From NCBI GenBank assembly GCA_034231615.1, contig CM067298.1, positions 1,741,834 through 1,805,833 of the forward strand: 64,000 nucleotides of DNA, read 5' to 3'. This DNA comes from Meghimatium bilineatum. Its lineage: Eukaryota; Mollusca; Gastropoda; Stylommatophora; Philomycidae. The translations under genes and the position numbers were made by a program. Shown here piece after piece: positions 1-12,759 of this stretch; position 1 is the first letter of the stretch; every line of letters begins with the position of its first letter. The notes under the pieces are model-generated. The model worked only from the letters and a program-made list of their open reading frames with translations. It was not told where the DNA came from and did no database searches.

Positions 1-114
1 ATGTGTTTCGATATGACAAACATTTGTGATTTATGGAGAGAACCTTGAATATATCTCTTCTACGTTCCTTGTCCTCATGATCGCAGTATTGGTCATCTTT
101 TTTGCCCCATTGTT
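1..114. other. No feature seen
   Basis: AT-rich sequence with no recognisable coding, RNA or repeat signal before the SR1 element. Confidence 0.4.
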
Positions 115-136
115 TGTTTTGTTTTCTTTTGCGTTC

Positions 137-259
137 GTGCTGTCTCACCGGATAAGTCTTATAGCAGGACAATTGTCGTGCTGTCTCACCGGATAAGTCT
201 TATAGCAGAACAATTGTCGTGATGTCTCACCGGATAAGTCTTATAGCAGAACAATTGTC
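137..259. repeat. 41-bp tandem triplication inside SR1
   Basis: Three near-identical copies starting at 137, 178 and 219 (gtgctgtctcaccggataag…). The unit belongs to the SR1 body (TAGCAGGACAATTGTC), so it arose after SR1 formed. Confidence 0.9.
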
Positions 260-293
260 TGATTAGATTTCTGGCAGGATGTAGTACAGAGAG

Positions 294-949
294 AACAAAA
301 ACCATGATAATCAGCAAAGACACAGAAGAACAAGAGCTAAACATAAACATACATGGAAACTACAAGTAAAACATTATCAATATCTTGGACACATAGTCAC
401 AAATGATGGCAGATGTGAAACAGAAGTTAAAAGGAGAATAGGAATGGCTAAAAGTACCTTCAATGACATGAGGAAATTATTAATATCTAAACAAATTACA
501 AACAAGTTAAAAATGAAAATTATAAACTGCTAAATCTATTCTATATTAATGTATTGCTCAGAAACATGGACAATAAATAAACAATTAGATGACAGAATTG
601 ATACCTTTGAGATGTGGGTATATAGAAGAATAGGGAGAACATCATGGAAGGAGAAGAAAACAAATAGGTTCTAAAAACACTTAATTTGAAGGAAGAACTA
701 TTAAAGGAAATAAAGATCAGGCAAATAAAATATTTTGGATACATTAAAAGACATGACACCTTATTGAAGACCTTACTTGAGGGTAAAGTCAAAGGGAGGC
801 GAGCAAGAGATAGGCAGAGATACAAGTGGGAGAGTAACATCACAAGATGGACATGTTACAGTCTAGCAGAGTGTATCACCAAGACAAGAGACGGGGTGGT
901 GGTCTGTTGCAGCCAAATTTCGTTGCGGAGACAGCACTTGATTATTGGG
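294..949 (+). mobile_element. LINE fragment, RTE-like (RT thumb to C-terminus), 5'-truncated
   Basis: Translates in pieces to TMIISKD, YQYLGHIVTNDGRCETEV, RRIGMAKSTFNDM, YCSETWTINKQLDDRIDTFE and WTCYSLAECITKTRDG, the usual end of the reverse transcriptase plus C-terminal region. Several stops and shifts; not functional. An 11-bp target duplication with one mismatch lies at 283-293 and 950-960, so this copy was born truncated. Confidence 0.75.
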
Positions 950-1022
950 AGTCCAGAGAGCGGTGTGTCGCCGTATTATTTGCACCAATGGCTCGACACG
1001 TCCTGCTTTGGTGTTTTTTAAA

Positions 1023-1349
1023 ACTAACAAGCTCAGTATTTTATCTGTTCAACTAAACGGTGGACGCGTAACAAATATCGCTAGTAGACCAGCCGTACAA
1101 GAGAACTGGTGCCTATACTTAGACGCTGCTGGTCTCACCAACATTAAGCTAACCAGGATCAAACATGATCTATTTTGTCTCAGTCTTGTGTTTTATCGAC
1201 ATAACCACACACACTTATCCGTGTATTCTCAGGTTTTGTAACATTTCATTGTAGCATTGTAATACTTATTTTATTTCGTTCTATAGAAGATTCTACCAAT
1301 GATTCACATGTATATATTGCCGCTGGGAATATATATGCTGTTAATTTTG
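1023..1349. other. No feature seen
   Basis: No convincing coding or repeat family; only short spurious open frames. Confidence 0.4.
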
Positions 1350-1525
1350 ATATTGTGTAGCAACCCAGCCATATATTCTTCATTTTGTGTAAAAACCCAG
1401 CCATATATTATTCATATTGTGTAGCAACCCAGCAATATGTTCATCATATTGTGTAACAACCCAGCCATATGTTCATAATATTGTGTAGCAACCCAGCCAT
1501 ATGTTCATATGTAATATTTTGTGTG
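1350..1525. repeat. About 35-bp imperfect tandem repeat, 5 copies
   Basis: Repeated GTGTAGCAACCCAGCCATAT followed by an AT-rich variable part. Copies differ by substitutions and small length changes, so the array is older than its neighbours. Confidence 0.85.
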
Positions 1526-1920
1526 CAGCGAGTCCCTACATAATTTCTTCATGTAACCAAATATCAATGCTGTGACAAGTCATTATGTGCGCCTTGTGCA
1601 AGTATACAAGTAGGTTATTGTTTATTTTACTTCAAGTATTGGACTGTGTTCCTCAAATATTTTATCAATAAAAGACACACCCTCCTCTATGCATTTCCCC
1701 TATTCCCACATCTCACTTTTTCGTCGTGCAAGCAACAAAATACTTACTGCGTCAACGTATGTAATCTTGTGTTTCTTATGTCAGGATTAGTCACCTCTAG
1801 AGTGTAACAGCAAACAAGATTTCTCAATTGTAACCCTTTTATGCATTCTTTGCTCTTATGTGTGTGTTGTTGTTGTTTTTGGTTGTTCAATCTGTGTAGC
1901 AAAATGAGTTTGAAGTCATT
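1526..1920. other. No feature seen
   Basis: Unique-looking sequence between two arrays; no gene or RNA recognised. Confidence 0.4.
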
Positions 1921-1923
1921 GTC

Positions 1924-2390
1924 CATGTTGGTTATACAGACTTGCATGTTGTTTATACAGACTTGCATGTTGGTTATACAGACTTGCATGTTGTTTATAC
2001 AGACTTGCATGTTGTTTATACAGACTTGCATGTTGTTTATACAGACTTGCATGTTGTTTATACAGACTTGCATGTTGTTTATACAGACTTGCATGTTGGT
2101 TATACAGACTTGCATGTTGTTTATACAGACTTGCATGTTGTTTATACAGACTTGCATGTTGGTTATACAGACTTGCATGTTGTTTATACAGACTTGCATG
2201 TTGGTTATACAGACTTCCATGTTGTTTATACAGACTTGCATGTTGGTTATACAGACTTGCATGTTGGTTATACAGACTTCCATGTTGTTTATACAGACTT
2301 GCATGTTGGTTATACAGACTTCCATGTTGTTTATACAGACTTCCATGTTGTTTATACAGACTTGCATGTTGGTTATACAGACTTCAATGT
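1924..2390. repeat. 21-bp minisatellite, about 22 copies
   Basis: Unit ATGTTGTTTATACAGACTTGC. Two positions alternate between units (GTT/TTT and TTGC/TTCC). Because 21 is a multiple of three, several frames stay open (peptide LFIQTCM repeated). Decayed copies continue to about 2470 and one lies near 2700. Confidence 0.97.
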
Positions 2391-2470
2391 TGATCAATCA
2401 ATCAGACTTCGATGTTGTTGATATTGATCCCTCAGATTTCAATGTTCATCAGTCACAAGCTCGTATGCAA

Positions 2471-2961
2471 AAATGAGTTTGGTGTTGGGGTATTGAATCC
2501 CACTCCTTGTAGGAAGCAAAATATTCATTAATCTCCTTTAACTAGCTTAATGCTAAACCATCTCCACTCTCATTTTTTCGCGAAAAGGTCACCAACTTTC
2601 TTATGAAAAAGACGGCAAATACACAATGTGCGAATAATTATTTTTAGGGCAAACCACCCGTCTCCTTACTGAAGATAGATATACGGGCCTAATCGATCAG
2701 TCAGACTTGTATGTTGTTGAGATCGATATATGATCCGACATTCTTCATGATTGATAGGTTTCTTGTAGTCACGATGTAGTTGGTGAAATCACTCAACAAG
2801 CACTCTTGTCAGTGGATAGAACATGAACAAGTAGGTTGTATGGGGGAACTAGCAAATACATGTATACGGTAATGGGCATGGAGAGGCGGGCGTAGTTTAT
2901 TTACGGGCTTTTTTTTTGGGGGGGGGCAATTCTTAGTCATGTGTTGTAAGCCTGTATGTTT
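2471..2961. other. No feature seen (G-tract at 2911-2936)
   Basis: Mostly unique. One decayed 21-bp-type unit lies near 2700. A T-run followed by a G-run lies near 2920. Confidence 0.4.
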
Positions 2962-3127
2962 TGGTTTGTTCTTCTTCTTCTTCAGCGTTCATTCTCAAAC
3001 TCCTGCTGAATTCTCTTTAGCAGGACATGTCCTCTAAATTTCCAGTAGGATGTAGTCCAGAGAAGGGAAATGCGTTGTGTCGCCGTTTAATTTGCGACAA
3101 TGGCCCGACACATCCGTCTTCGACAGG
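2962..3127 (-). mobile_element. SR1 short retroelement, near full-length
   Basis: On the plus strand it begins TTCTTCTTCTTCAGCGTTCA (its 3' GAA tail, reversed) and ends ACACATCCGTCTTCG. About 165 bp. It matches copies at 37855 (-), 39355 (+) and 61117 (+). No tRNA-type promoter boxes found. Confidence 0.75.
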
Positions 3128-3423
3128 AGGTTTGTTAAAAAATCGTGACTTATATTGTGTGGGGGGAACTTTAAATATTCTTTAATGACGTGAAACTTTT
3201 CGTTTCAGTTCCTGTTTAACAAATATACGGCGGTAGAGGGATAGAGGTCAGGTTGGGCCGACAATAGACCTCTGTCCAGAATTAATTAGGACTTCATTCT
3301 TTAAGTTTTTTTTATTATTGTCGTGATTTGTTGGTCACTATTTCTATTCTTGGAGACGCATACCAAAAATAGCCACGACCGTTCAACGAAATGCACGGAA
3401 ATAATCAAAACGTACCTTTCAGG
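3128..3423. other. No feature seen
   Basis: Sequence between SR1 and the 48-bp array; no recognisable feature. Confidence 0.35.
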
Positions 3424-5420
3424 TCACACAAGTCTCATAGTACCGTCTACTGTCATGATTACGTTTTCTGTGCACACAAGTCTTATAGTACCGTCTACTG
3501 TCATGATTACGTTTTCTGTGCACACAAGTCTTATAGTACCGTCTACTGTCATGATTACGTTTTCTGTGCACACAAGTCTTATAGTACCGTTTACTGTCAT
3601 GATTACGTTTTCTGTGCACACAAGTCTTATAGTACCGTTTACTGTCATGATTACGTTTTCTGTGCACACAAGTCTCATAGTACCGTCTACTGTCATGATT
3701 ACGTTTTCTGTGCACACAAGTCTCATAGTACCGTCTACTGTCATGATTACGTTTTCTGTGCACACAAGTCTTATAGTACCGTCTACTGTCATGATTACGT
3801 TTTCTGTGCACACAAGTCTTATAGTACCGTTTACTGTCATGATTACGTTTTCTGTGCACACAAGTCTCATAGTACCGTCTACTGTCATGATTACGTTTTC
3901 TGTGCACACAAGTCTTATAGTACCGTTTACTGTCATGATTACGTTTTCTGTGCACACAAGTCTTATAGTACCGTCTACTGTCATGATTACGTTTTCTGTG
4001 CACACAAGTCTTATAGTACCGTTTACTGTCATGATTACGTTTTCTGTGCACACAAGTCTTATAGTACCGTTTACTGTCATGATTACGTTTTCTGTGCACA
4101 CAAGTCTTATAGTACCGTCTACTGTCATGATTACGTTTTCTGTGCACACAAGTCTTATAGTACCGTCTACTGTCATGATTACGTTTTCTGTGCACACAAG
4201 TCTCATAGTACCGTCTACTGTCATGATTACGTTTTCTGTGCACACAAGTCTCATAGTACCGTCTACTGTCATGATTACGTTTTCTGTGCACACAAGTCTT
4301 ATAGTACCGTCTACTGTCATGATTACGTTTTCTGTGCACACAAGTCTTATAGTACCGTCTACTGTCATGATTACGTTTTCTGTGCACACAAGTCTTATAG
4401 TACCGTCTACTGTCATGATTACGTTTTCTGTGCACACAAGTCTTATAGTACCGTTTACTGTCATGATTACGTTTTCTGTGCACACAAGTCTTATAGTACC
4501 GTCTACTGTCATGATTACGTTTTCTGTGCACACAAGTCTCATAGTACCGTCTACTGTCATGATTACGTTTTCTGTGCACACAAGTCTTATAGTACCGTCT
4601 ACTGTCATGATTACGTTTTCTGTGCACACAAGTCTTATAGTACCGTCTACTGTCATGATTACGTTTTCTGTGCACACAAGTCTTATAGTACCGTCTACTG
4701 TCATGATTACGTTTTCTGTGCACACAAGTCTTATAGTACCGTTTACTGTCATGATTACGTTTTCTGTGCACACAAGTCTCATAGTACCGTCTACTGTCAT
4801 GATTACGTTTTCTGTGCACACAAGTCTTATAGTACCGTTTACTGTCATGATTACGTTTTCTGTGCACACAAGTCTTATAGTACCGTTTACTGTCATGATT
4901 ACGTTTTCTGTGCACACAAGTCTCATAGTACCGTCTACTGTCATGATTACGTTTTCTGTGCACACAAGTCTTATAGTACCGTCTACTGTCATGATTACGT
5001 TTTCTGTGCACACAAGTCTTATAGTACCGTCTACTGTCATGATTACGTTTTCTGTGCACACAAGTCTTATAGTACCGTTTACTGTCATGATTACGTTTTC
5101 TGTGCACACACGTCTTATAGTACCGTCTACTGTCATGATTACGTTTTCTGTGCACACAAGTCTTATAGTACCGTCTACTGTCATGATTACGTTTTCTGTG
5201 CACACAAGTCTTATAGTACCGTCTACTGTCATGATTACGTTTTCTGTGCACACAAGTCTTATAGTACCGTCTACTGTCATGATTACGTTTTCTGTGCACA
5301 CAAGTCTTATAGTACCGTCTACTGTCATGATTACGTTTTCTGTGCACACAAGTCTTATAGTACCGTCTACTGTCATGATTAAGTTTTCTGTGCACACAAG
5401 TCTTATAGTACCGTTTACGA
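3424..5420. repeat. 48-bp minisatellite, about 41 copies, highly uniform
   Basis: Unit begins CACACAAGTCTTATAGTACC and ends CGTTTTCTGTG. Nearly all variation is at two sites (TCTTAT/TCTCAT and GTCTAC/GTTTAC). Each unit holds the palindrome TGTGCACA. Four reading frames stay open for over 650 codons because 48 is divisible by three and the unit lacks stops in those frames; none resembles a real protein. Confidence 0.98.
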
Positions 5421-5560
5421 CTCATTCAGCCATGATTGATGTGATAACTGATGCTAAATCTGTCATAGAAGGACTGCCAGACTCATTCAGCCAAGACAAG
5501 GGATGTAGATAAAATTGTTGAACTTATTCTAGAAACATGGCTTTTGGAGAAATACTTCTG
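5421..5560 (+). mobile_element. Possible LINE RNase H fragment
   Basis: Directly after the 48-bp array comes MIDVITDAKSVIEGL, resembling the RNase H 'TDAKSV' strand of I-type LINEs, then VDKIVELILET in another frame. It is too short to be sure. Confidence 0.4.
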
Positions 5561-5635
5561 ATAAAATTTGACGTGTGCCATGAGAGATCTCCGTCATTGA
5601 AGATAGGGAACACTCTCACCTGGCGGAAATATCGT

Positions 5636-8036
5636 CTTCATGGACTTGTATAGTCATAGTTTACTTGGAACATTGTGCGTCTTCATGGACTTGTATAGTC
5701 ATAGTTTACTTGGAACATTGTGCGCCTTCATGGACTTGTATAGTCATAGTTTACTTGGTACATTGTGCGCCTTCATGGACTTGTATAGTCATAGTTTACT
5801 TGGTACATTGTGCGCCTTCATGGACATGTATAGTCATAGTTTACTTGGTACAGTTTGCGCCTTCATGGACTTGTATAGTCATAGTTTACTTGGTACATTG
5901 TGCGCCTTCATGGACTTGTATAGTCATAGTTTACTTGGTACATTGTGCGTCTTCATGGACTTGTATACTCATAGTTTACTTGGTACATTGTGCGCCTTCA
6001 TGGACTTGTATAGTCATAGTTTACTACTGCAGTATACTTGGTACATTGTGCGCCTTCATGGACTTGTATAGTCATAGTTTACTTGGTACATTGTGCGCCT
6101 TCATGGACTTGTATACTCATAGTTTACTTGGTACATTGTGCGCCTTCATGGACTTGTATAGTCATAGTTTACTACTGCAGTATACTTGGTACATTGTGCG
6201 TCTACATGGACTTGTATACTCATAGTTTACTTGGTACATTGTGCGCCTTCATGGACTTGTATAGTCATAGTTTACTTGGTACATTGTGCGCCTTCATGGA
6301 CTTGTATAGTCATAGTTTACTTGGTACATTGTGCGTCTTCATGGACTTGTATACTCATAGTTTACTTGGTACATTGTGCGCCTTCATGGACTTGTATAGT
6401 CATAGTTTACTTGGTACATTGTGCGCCTTCATGGACTTGTATAGTCATAGTTTACTTGGTACATTGTGCGCCTTCATGGACTTGTATAGTCATAGTTTAC
6501 TTGGTACAGTGTGCGCCTTCATGGACTTGTATACTCATAGTTTACTTGGTACACTGTGCGCCTTCATGGACTTGTATAGTCATAGTTTACTTGGTACAGT
6601 GTGCGCCTTCATGGACTTGTATAGTCATAGTTTACTTGGTACAGTGTGCGCCTTCATGGACTTGTATACTCATAGTTTACTTGGTACAGTGTGCGCCTTC
6701 ATGGACTTGTATAGTCATAGTTTACTTGGTACATTGTGCGCCTTCATGGACTTGTATAGTCATAGTTTACTTGGTACATTGTGCGCCTTCATGGACTTGT
6801 ATAGTCATAGTTTACTTGGTACAGTGTGCGCCTTCATGGACTTGTATAGTCATAGTTTACTTGGTACATTGTGCGCCTTCATCGACTTGTATAGTCATAG
6901 TTTACTTGGAACATAGTGCGCCTTCATGGACTTGTATAGTCATAGTTTACTACTGCAGTATACTTGGTACATTGTGCGTCTTCATGGACTTGTATACTCA
7001 TAGTTTACTTGGTACATTGTGCGTCTTCATGGACTTGTATACTCATTGTTTACTTGGTACATTGTGCGCCTTCATGGACTTGTATAGTCATAGTTTACTT
7101 GGTACAGTTTGCGCCTTCATGGACTTGTATAGTCATAGTTTACTTGGTACATTGTGCGCCTTCATCGACTTGTATAGTCATAGTTTACTTGGTACATTGT
7201 GCGCCTTCATGGACTTGTATACTCATAGTTTACTTGGTACATTGTGCGCCTTCATGGACTTGTATAGTCATAGTTTACTTGGTACATTGTGCGCCTTCAT
7301 CGACTTGTATAGTCATAGTTTACTTGGTACATTGTGCGCCTTCATGGACTTGTATAGTCATAGTTTACTTGGTACATTGTGCGCCTTCATGGACTTGTAT
7401 AGTCATAGTTTACTGCCCTACTGCAGTATACTTGGTACATTGTGCGTCTTCATGGACTTGTATAGTCATAGTTTACTTGGTACATTGTGCGCCTTCATCG
7501 ACTTGTATAGTCATAGTTTACTTGGTACATTGTGCGCCTTCATGGACTTGTATACTCATAGTTTACTTGGTACATTGTGCGCCTTCATGGACTTGTATAG
7601 TCATAGTTTACTTGGTACATTGTGCGCCTTCATGGACTTGTATATTCATAGTTTACTTGGTACATTGTGCGCCTTCATCGACTTGTATAGTCATAGTTTA
7701 CTTGGTACATTGTGCGCCTTCATGGACTTGTATAGTCATAGTTTACTTGGTACATTGTGCGTCTTCATGGACTTGTATAGTCATAGTTTACTTGGTACAT
7801 TGTGCGCCTTCATGGACTTGTATAGTCATAGTTTACTTGGTACATTGTGCGCCTTCATGGACTTGTATAGTCATAGTTTACTTGGTACATTGTGCGCCTT
7901 CATGGACTTGTATAGTCATAGTTTACTTGGTACATTGTGCGTCTTCATGGACTTGTATAGTCATAGTTTACTTGGAACATTGTGCGCCTTCATGGACTTG
8001 TATAGTCATAGTTTACTGCCCTACTGCAGTGTACAT
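5636..8036. repeat. 45-bp minisatellite, about 53 copies with longer variant units
   Basis: Unit begins CTTCATGGACTTGTATAGTC and ends CATTGTGCGC. At about 6023, 6170, 6950, 7412 and 8015 a longer unit carries an extra CTACTGCAGTATA-type insert. Open frames of up to 658 codons are by-products of the 45-bp period. Confidence 0.97.
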
Positions 8037-8540
8037 TCGTACATCATAGCTCATTCATGTAGAGATTATCTCTTGTATATTTTTCAACACAATCCAATAT
8101 TATTTAATATCCATGGACAATATACGGCTAGATATTCTGTGACATGTTGTGTCAGATTGTGACATGTACTTTATTTAACCAGCTGTAAAGTGCACCTAAC
8201 ACAAACTTAGAAATATTTTTTGAAATCTTGCTACAGTTGTTGAAAGAACCGAGGCCAACTTACATCCGGTAATATCATACCCCGTGCGTATGAGATGGTT
8301 TGGTCACGAGTTCTAAGAACATCGGCAACTAATATAAACAGAGAAATGGACGTAATGCCAACAGTCTAGTTGTGATGAAATAGCAAAGTGTAAATGCCTA
8401 AGTCAAACAGTGACACTGGATTCCATTCTTCTCGCTTCATATTTTTTTTTCCCTTCTTTAATACAGAAAAGGAGATTCTGAAATTGCTATGTCTACAGTG
8501 AATTTCTTCATCCGTAGCGAAATGGGAAACAAACCTTATG
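8037..8540. other. No feature seen
   Basis: Spacer between the 45- and 34-bp arrays; no gene or element recognised. Confidence 0.4.
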
Positions 8541-11500
8541 TGTTGTTTATATAAGGCTGTAATGTCAGAATTCAGAATGTTTATATAAGAGTGTAATGTA
8601 CGGACTGAGAATGTTTATGCAAGCTTGTAATGTACGAACTGAGAATGTTTATGCAAGCTTGTAATGTACGAACTGAGAATGTGTATATAAGCGTGTAATG
8701 TCAGAACTGAGAATGTTTATATAAGCGTGTAATGTCAGAACTGAGAATGTTTATATAAGCGTGTAATGTCAGAACTGAGAATGTTTATATAAGCGTGTAA
8801 TGTCAGAACGGAGAATGTGTATATAAGCGTGTAATGTACGAACTGAGAATGTTTATATAAGCGTGTAATGTACGAACTGAGAATGTTTATATAAGCGTGT
8901 AATGTACGAACTGAGAATGTTTATATAAGCGTGTAATGTACGAACTGAGAATGTTTATATAAGCGTGTAATGTACGAACTGAGAATGTTTATATAAGCGT
9001 GTAATGTACGAACTGAGAATGTTTATATAAGCGTGTAATGTACGAACTGAGAATGTTTATATAAGCGTGTAATGTACGAACTGAGAATGTTTATATAAGC
9101 GTGTAATGTACGAACTGAGAATGTTTATATAAGCGTGTAATGTACGAACTGAGAATGTTTATATAAGCGTGTAATGTACGAACTGAGAATGTTTATATAA
9201 GCGTGTAATGTACGAACTGAGAATGTTTATATAAGCGTGTAATGTACGAACTGAGAATGTTTATATAAGCGTGTAATGTACGAACTGAGAATGTTTATAT
9301 AAGCGTGTAATGTGCGAACTGAGAATGTTTATATAAGCGTGTGATGTACGAACTGAGAATGTTTATATAAGCGTGTAATGTACGAACTGAGAATGTTTAT
9401 ATAAGCGTGTAATGTACGAACTGAGAATGTTTATATAAGCGTGTGATGTACGAACTGAGAATGTTTATATAAGCGTGTAATGTACGAACTGAGAATGTTT
9501 ATATAAGCGTGTGATGTACGAACTGAGAATGTTTATATAAGCGTGTGATGTACGAACTGAGAATGTTTATATAAGCGTGTAATGTACGAACTGAGAATGT
9601 TTATATAAGCGTGTGATGTACGAACTGAGAATGTTTATATAAGCGTGTAATGTACGAACTGAGAATGTTTATATAAGCGTGTAATGTACGAACTGAGAAT
9701 GTTTATATAAGCGTGTGATGTACGAACTGAGAATGTTTATATAAGCTTGTAATGTACGAACTGAGAATGTTTATATAAGCGTGTAATGTACGAACTGAGA
9801 ATGTTTATATAAGCGTGTAATGTACGAACTGAGAATGTTTATATAAGCGTGTGATGTACGAACTGAGAATGTTTATATAAGCGTGTGATGTACGAACTGA
9901 GAATGTTTATATAAGCGTGTGATGTACGAACTGAGAATGTTTATATAAGCGTGTGATGTACGAACTGAGAATGTTTATATAAGCGTGTGATGTACGAACT
10001 GAGAATGTTTATATAAGCGTGTAATGTACGAACTGAGAATGTTTATATAAGCGTGTGATGTACGAACTGAGAATGTTTATATAAGCGTGTGATGTACGAA
10101 CTGAGAATGTTTATATAAGCGTGTAATGTACGAACTGAGAATGTTTATATAAGCGTGTAATGTACGAACTGAGAATGTTTATATAAGCGTGTAATGTACG
10201 AACTGAGAATGTTTATATAAGCGTGTGATGTACGAACTGAGAATGTTTATATAAGCGTGTAATGTACGAACTGAGAATGTTTATATAAGCGTGTGATGTA
10301 CGAACAGAGAATGTTTATATAAGCGTGTGATGTACGAACTGAGAATGTTTATATAAGCGTGTAATGTACGAACTGAGAATGTTTATATAAGCGTGTAATG
10401 TACGAACTGAGAATGTTTATATAAGCGTGTGATGTACGAACTGAGAATGTTTATATAAGCGTGTAATGTACGAACTGAGAATGTTTATATAAGCGTGTGA
10501 TGTACGAACTGAGAATGTTTATATAAGCGTGTGATGTACGAACTGAGAATGTTTATATAAGCGTGTAATGTACGAACTGAGAATGTTTATATAAGCGTGT
10601 AATGTACGAACTGAGAATGTTTATATAAGCGTGTAATGTACGAACTGAGAATGTTTATATAAGCGTGTAATGTACGAACTGAGAATGTTTATATAAGCGT
10701 GTAATGTACGAACTGAGAATGTTTATATAAGCGTGTAATGTACGAACTGAGAATGTTTATATAAGCGTGTAATGTACGAACTGAGAATGTTTATATAAGC
10801 GTGTAATGTACGAACTGAGAATGTTTATATAAGCGTGTAATGTACGAACTGAGAATGTTTATATAAGCGTGTAATGTACGAACTGAGAATGTTTATATAA
10901 GCGTGTGATGTACGAACTGAGAATGTTTATATAAGCGTGTAATGTACGAACTGAGAATGTTTATATATGCGTGTAATGTACGAACTGAGAATGTTTATAT
11001 AAGCGTGTGATGTACGAACTGAGAATGTTTATATAAGCGTGTAATGTACGAACTGAGAATGTTTATATAAGCGTGTGATGTACGAACTGAGAATGTTTAT
11101 ATAAGCGTGTGATGTACGGACTGAGAATGTTTATATAAGCGTGTAATGTACGAACTGAGAATGTTTATATAAGCGTGTGATGTACGAACTGAGAATGTTT
11201 ATATAAGCGTGTAATGTACGAACTGAGAATGTTTATATAAGCGTGTAATGTACGAACTGAGAATGTTTATATAAGCGTGTGATGTACGAACTGAGAATGT
11301 TTATATAAGCTTGTAATGTACGAACTGAGAATGTTTATATAAGCGTGTAATGTACGAACTGAGAATGTTTATATAAGCGTGTAATGTACGAACTGAGAAT
11401 GTTTATATAAGCGTGTGATGTACGAACTGAGAATGTTTATATAAGCGTGTGATGTACGAACTGAGAATGTTTATATAAGCGTGTGATGTACGAACTGAGA

Positions 11501-12218
11501 ATGTTTATATAAGCGTGTGATGTACGAACTGAGAATGTTTATATAAGCGTGTGATGTACGAACTGAGAATGTTTATATAAGCGTGTAATGTACGAACTGA
11601 GAATGTTTATATAAGCGTGTGATGTACGAACTGAGAATGTTTATATAAGCGTGTAATGTACGAACTGAGAATGTTTATATAAGCGTGTGATGTACGAACT
11701 GAGAATGTTTATATAAGCGTGTGATGTACGAACTGAGAATGTTTATATAAGCGTGTAATGTACGAACTGAGAATGTTTATATAAGCGTGTAATGTACGAA
11801 CTGAGAATGTTTATATAAGCGTGTAATGTACGAACTGAGAATGTTTATATAAGCGTGTGATGTACGAACTGAGAATGTTTATATAAGCGTGTAATGTACG
11901 AACTGAGAATGTTTATATAAGCGTGTGATGTACGAACTGAGAATGTTTATATAAGCGTGTGATGTACGAACTGAGAATGTTTATATAAGCGTGTAATGTA
12001 CGAACTGAGAATGTTTATATAAGCGTGTAATGTACGAACTGAGAATGTTTATATAAGCGTGTGATGTACGAACTGAGAATGTTTATATAAGCGTGTAATG
12101 TACGAACTGAGAATGTTTATATAAGCGTGTGATGTACGAACTGAGAATGTTTATATAAGCGTGTGATGTACGAACTGAGAATGTTTATATAAGCGTGTGA
12201 TGTACGAACTGAGAATGG
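8541..12218. repeat. 34-bp minisatellite, about 108 copies, with block duplication
   Basis: Unit begins GTTTATATAAGCGTGTAATG and ends ACTGAGAAT. The first eight or so units are degenerate; the rest differ mainly by A or G in TGTRATG. Rare marker variants (GCTTGT at about 9745 and 11309) reveal an internal duplication. The period is not divisible by three, so no frame stays open. Confidence 0.98.
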
Positions 12219-12538
12219 GTTAGTTAAGGGATGTCCACCAGTAACTGGTAACAATCCCCTCTCCACCCCCCCCCCTCTAATAATTTAAAAAAAAAGGAAA
12301 TGACGGAAATACCACATCATATTTAAAAACATTTGTAGAAAAAAGTTTCAAATTCATTTTAATTGGTGTAGTAATCAACATTGTTGACGTCAACTTTTGT
12401 CACTCCCCTTCCCGTTGTCAATAACTATCAAACTTATTCCAGACCATCCACTAATTGTTAGAAGAAATGTATGTACAACCCCTGACTAGAGAAGATGTCA
12501 CGGACTTTTTTTTAGATCCTTCACAACAAACAGGTGAA
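12219..12538. other. No feature seen; C-run and A-run
   Basis: Contains a C10-type tract followed by an A-run near 12265-12295. No gene recognised. Confidence 0.4.
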
Positions 12539-12712
12539 CCATACATCCTACACAACATTCACGTCACGAGTATACAGTTGAACCATACATCCTACACAAC
12601 ATTCACTCAAAAGTATACAGTTTAAACATACATCCTACACAACATTCACTCAAAAGTATACAGTTTAAACATACATCCTACACAACATTCACTCAAAAGT
12701 ATACAGTTTAAA
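12539..12712. repeat. 43-bp tandem repeat, 4 copies
   Basis: Repeated CATACATCCTACACAACATT and CAAAAGTATACAGTTTAAA; the first copy is diverged. Confidence 0.9.
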
Positions 12713-12759
12713 CAGACGCGTACACTCGACAATAAATCTCCCCCAGGTCATAACACTTT

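Larger units (their letters stand above)
115..1022 (-). mobile_element. SR1 short retroelement copy, split by a LINE
   Basis: Two pieces (115-293 and 961-1022) together match the SR1 dispersed repeat seen at 2962, 20865, 37855, 39355 and 61117. Shared landmarks are GATGTAGTMCAGAGAG and TGTCGCCGTNTTATTTGC. The gap holds a plus-strand LINE flanked by AGTACAGAGAG and AGTCCAGAGAG. Confidence 0.6.

Noticed and set aside
1924-2390. CRISPR-like regular spacing
   Set aside because: Arrays here are contiguous tandem units with no unique spacers, and the DNA is eukaryotic.
3323-5512. Open frames of 650-730 codons in four frames
   Set aside because: All lie in the 48-bp array; unit length divisible by three without stops explains them, and no domain is present.
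5640-8162. Overlapping open frames (143-658 codons) with repeated MDLYSHSLLGT or SWTCIVIVYLV
   Set aside because: By-products of the 45-bp array; the hydrophobic look is not evidence of a membrane protein.
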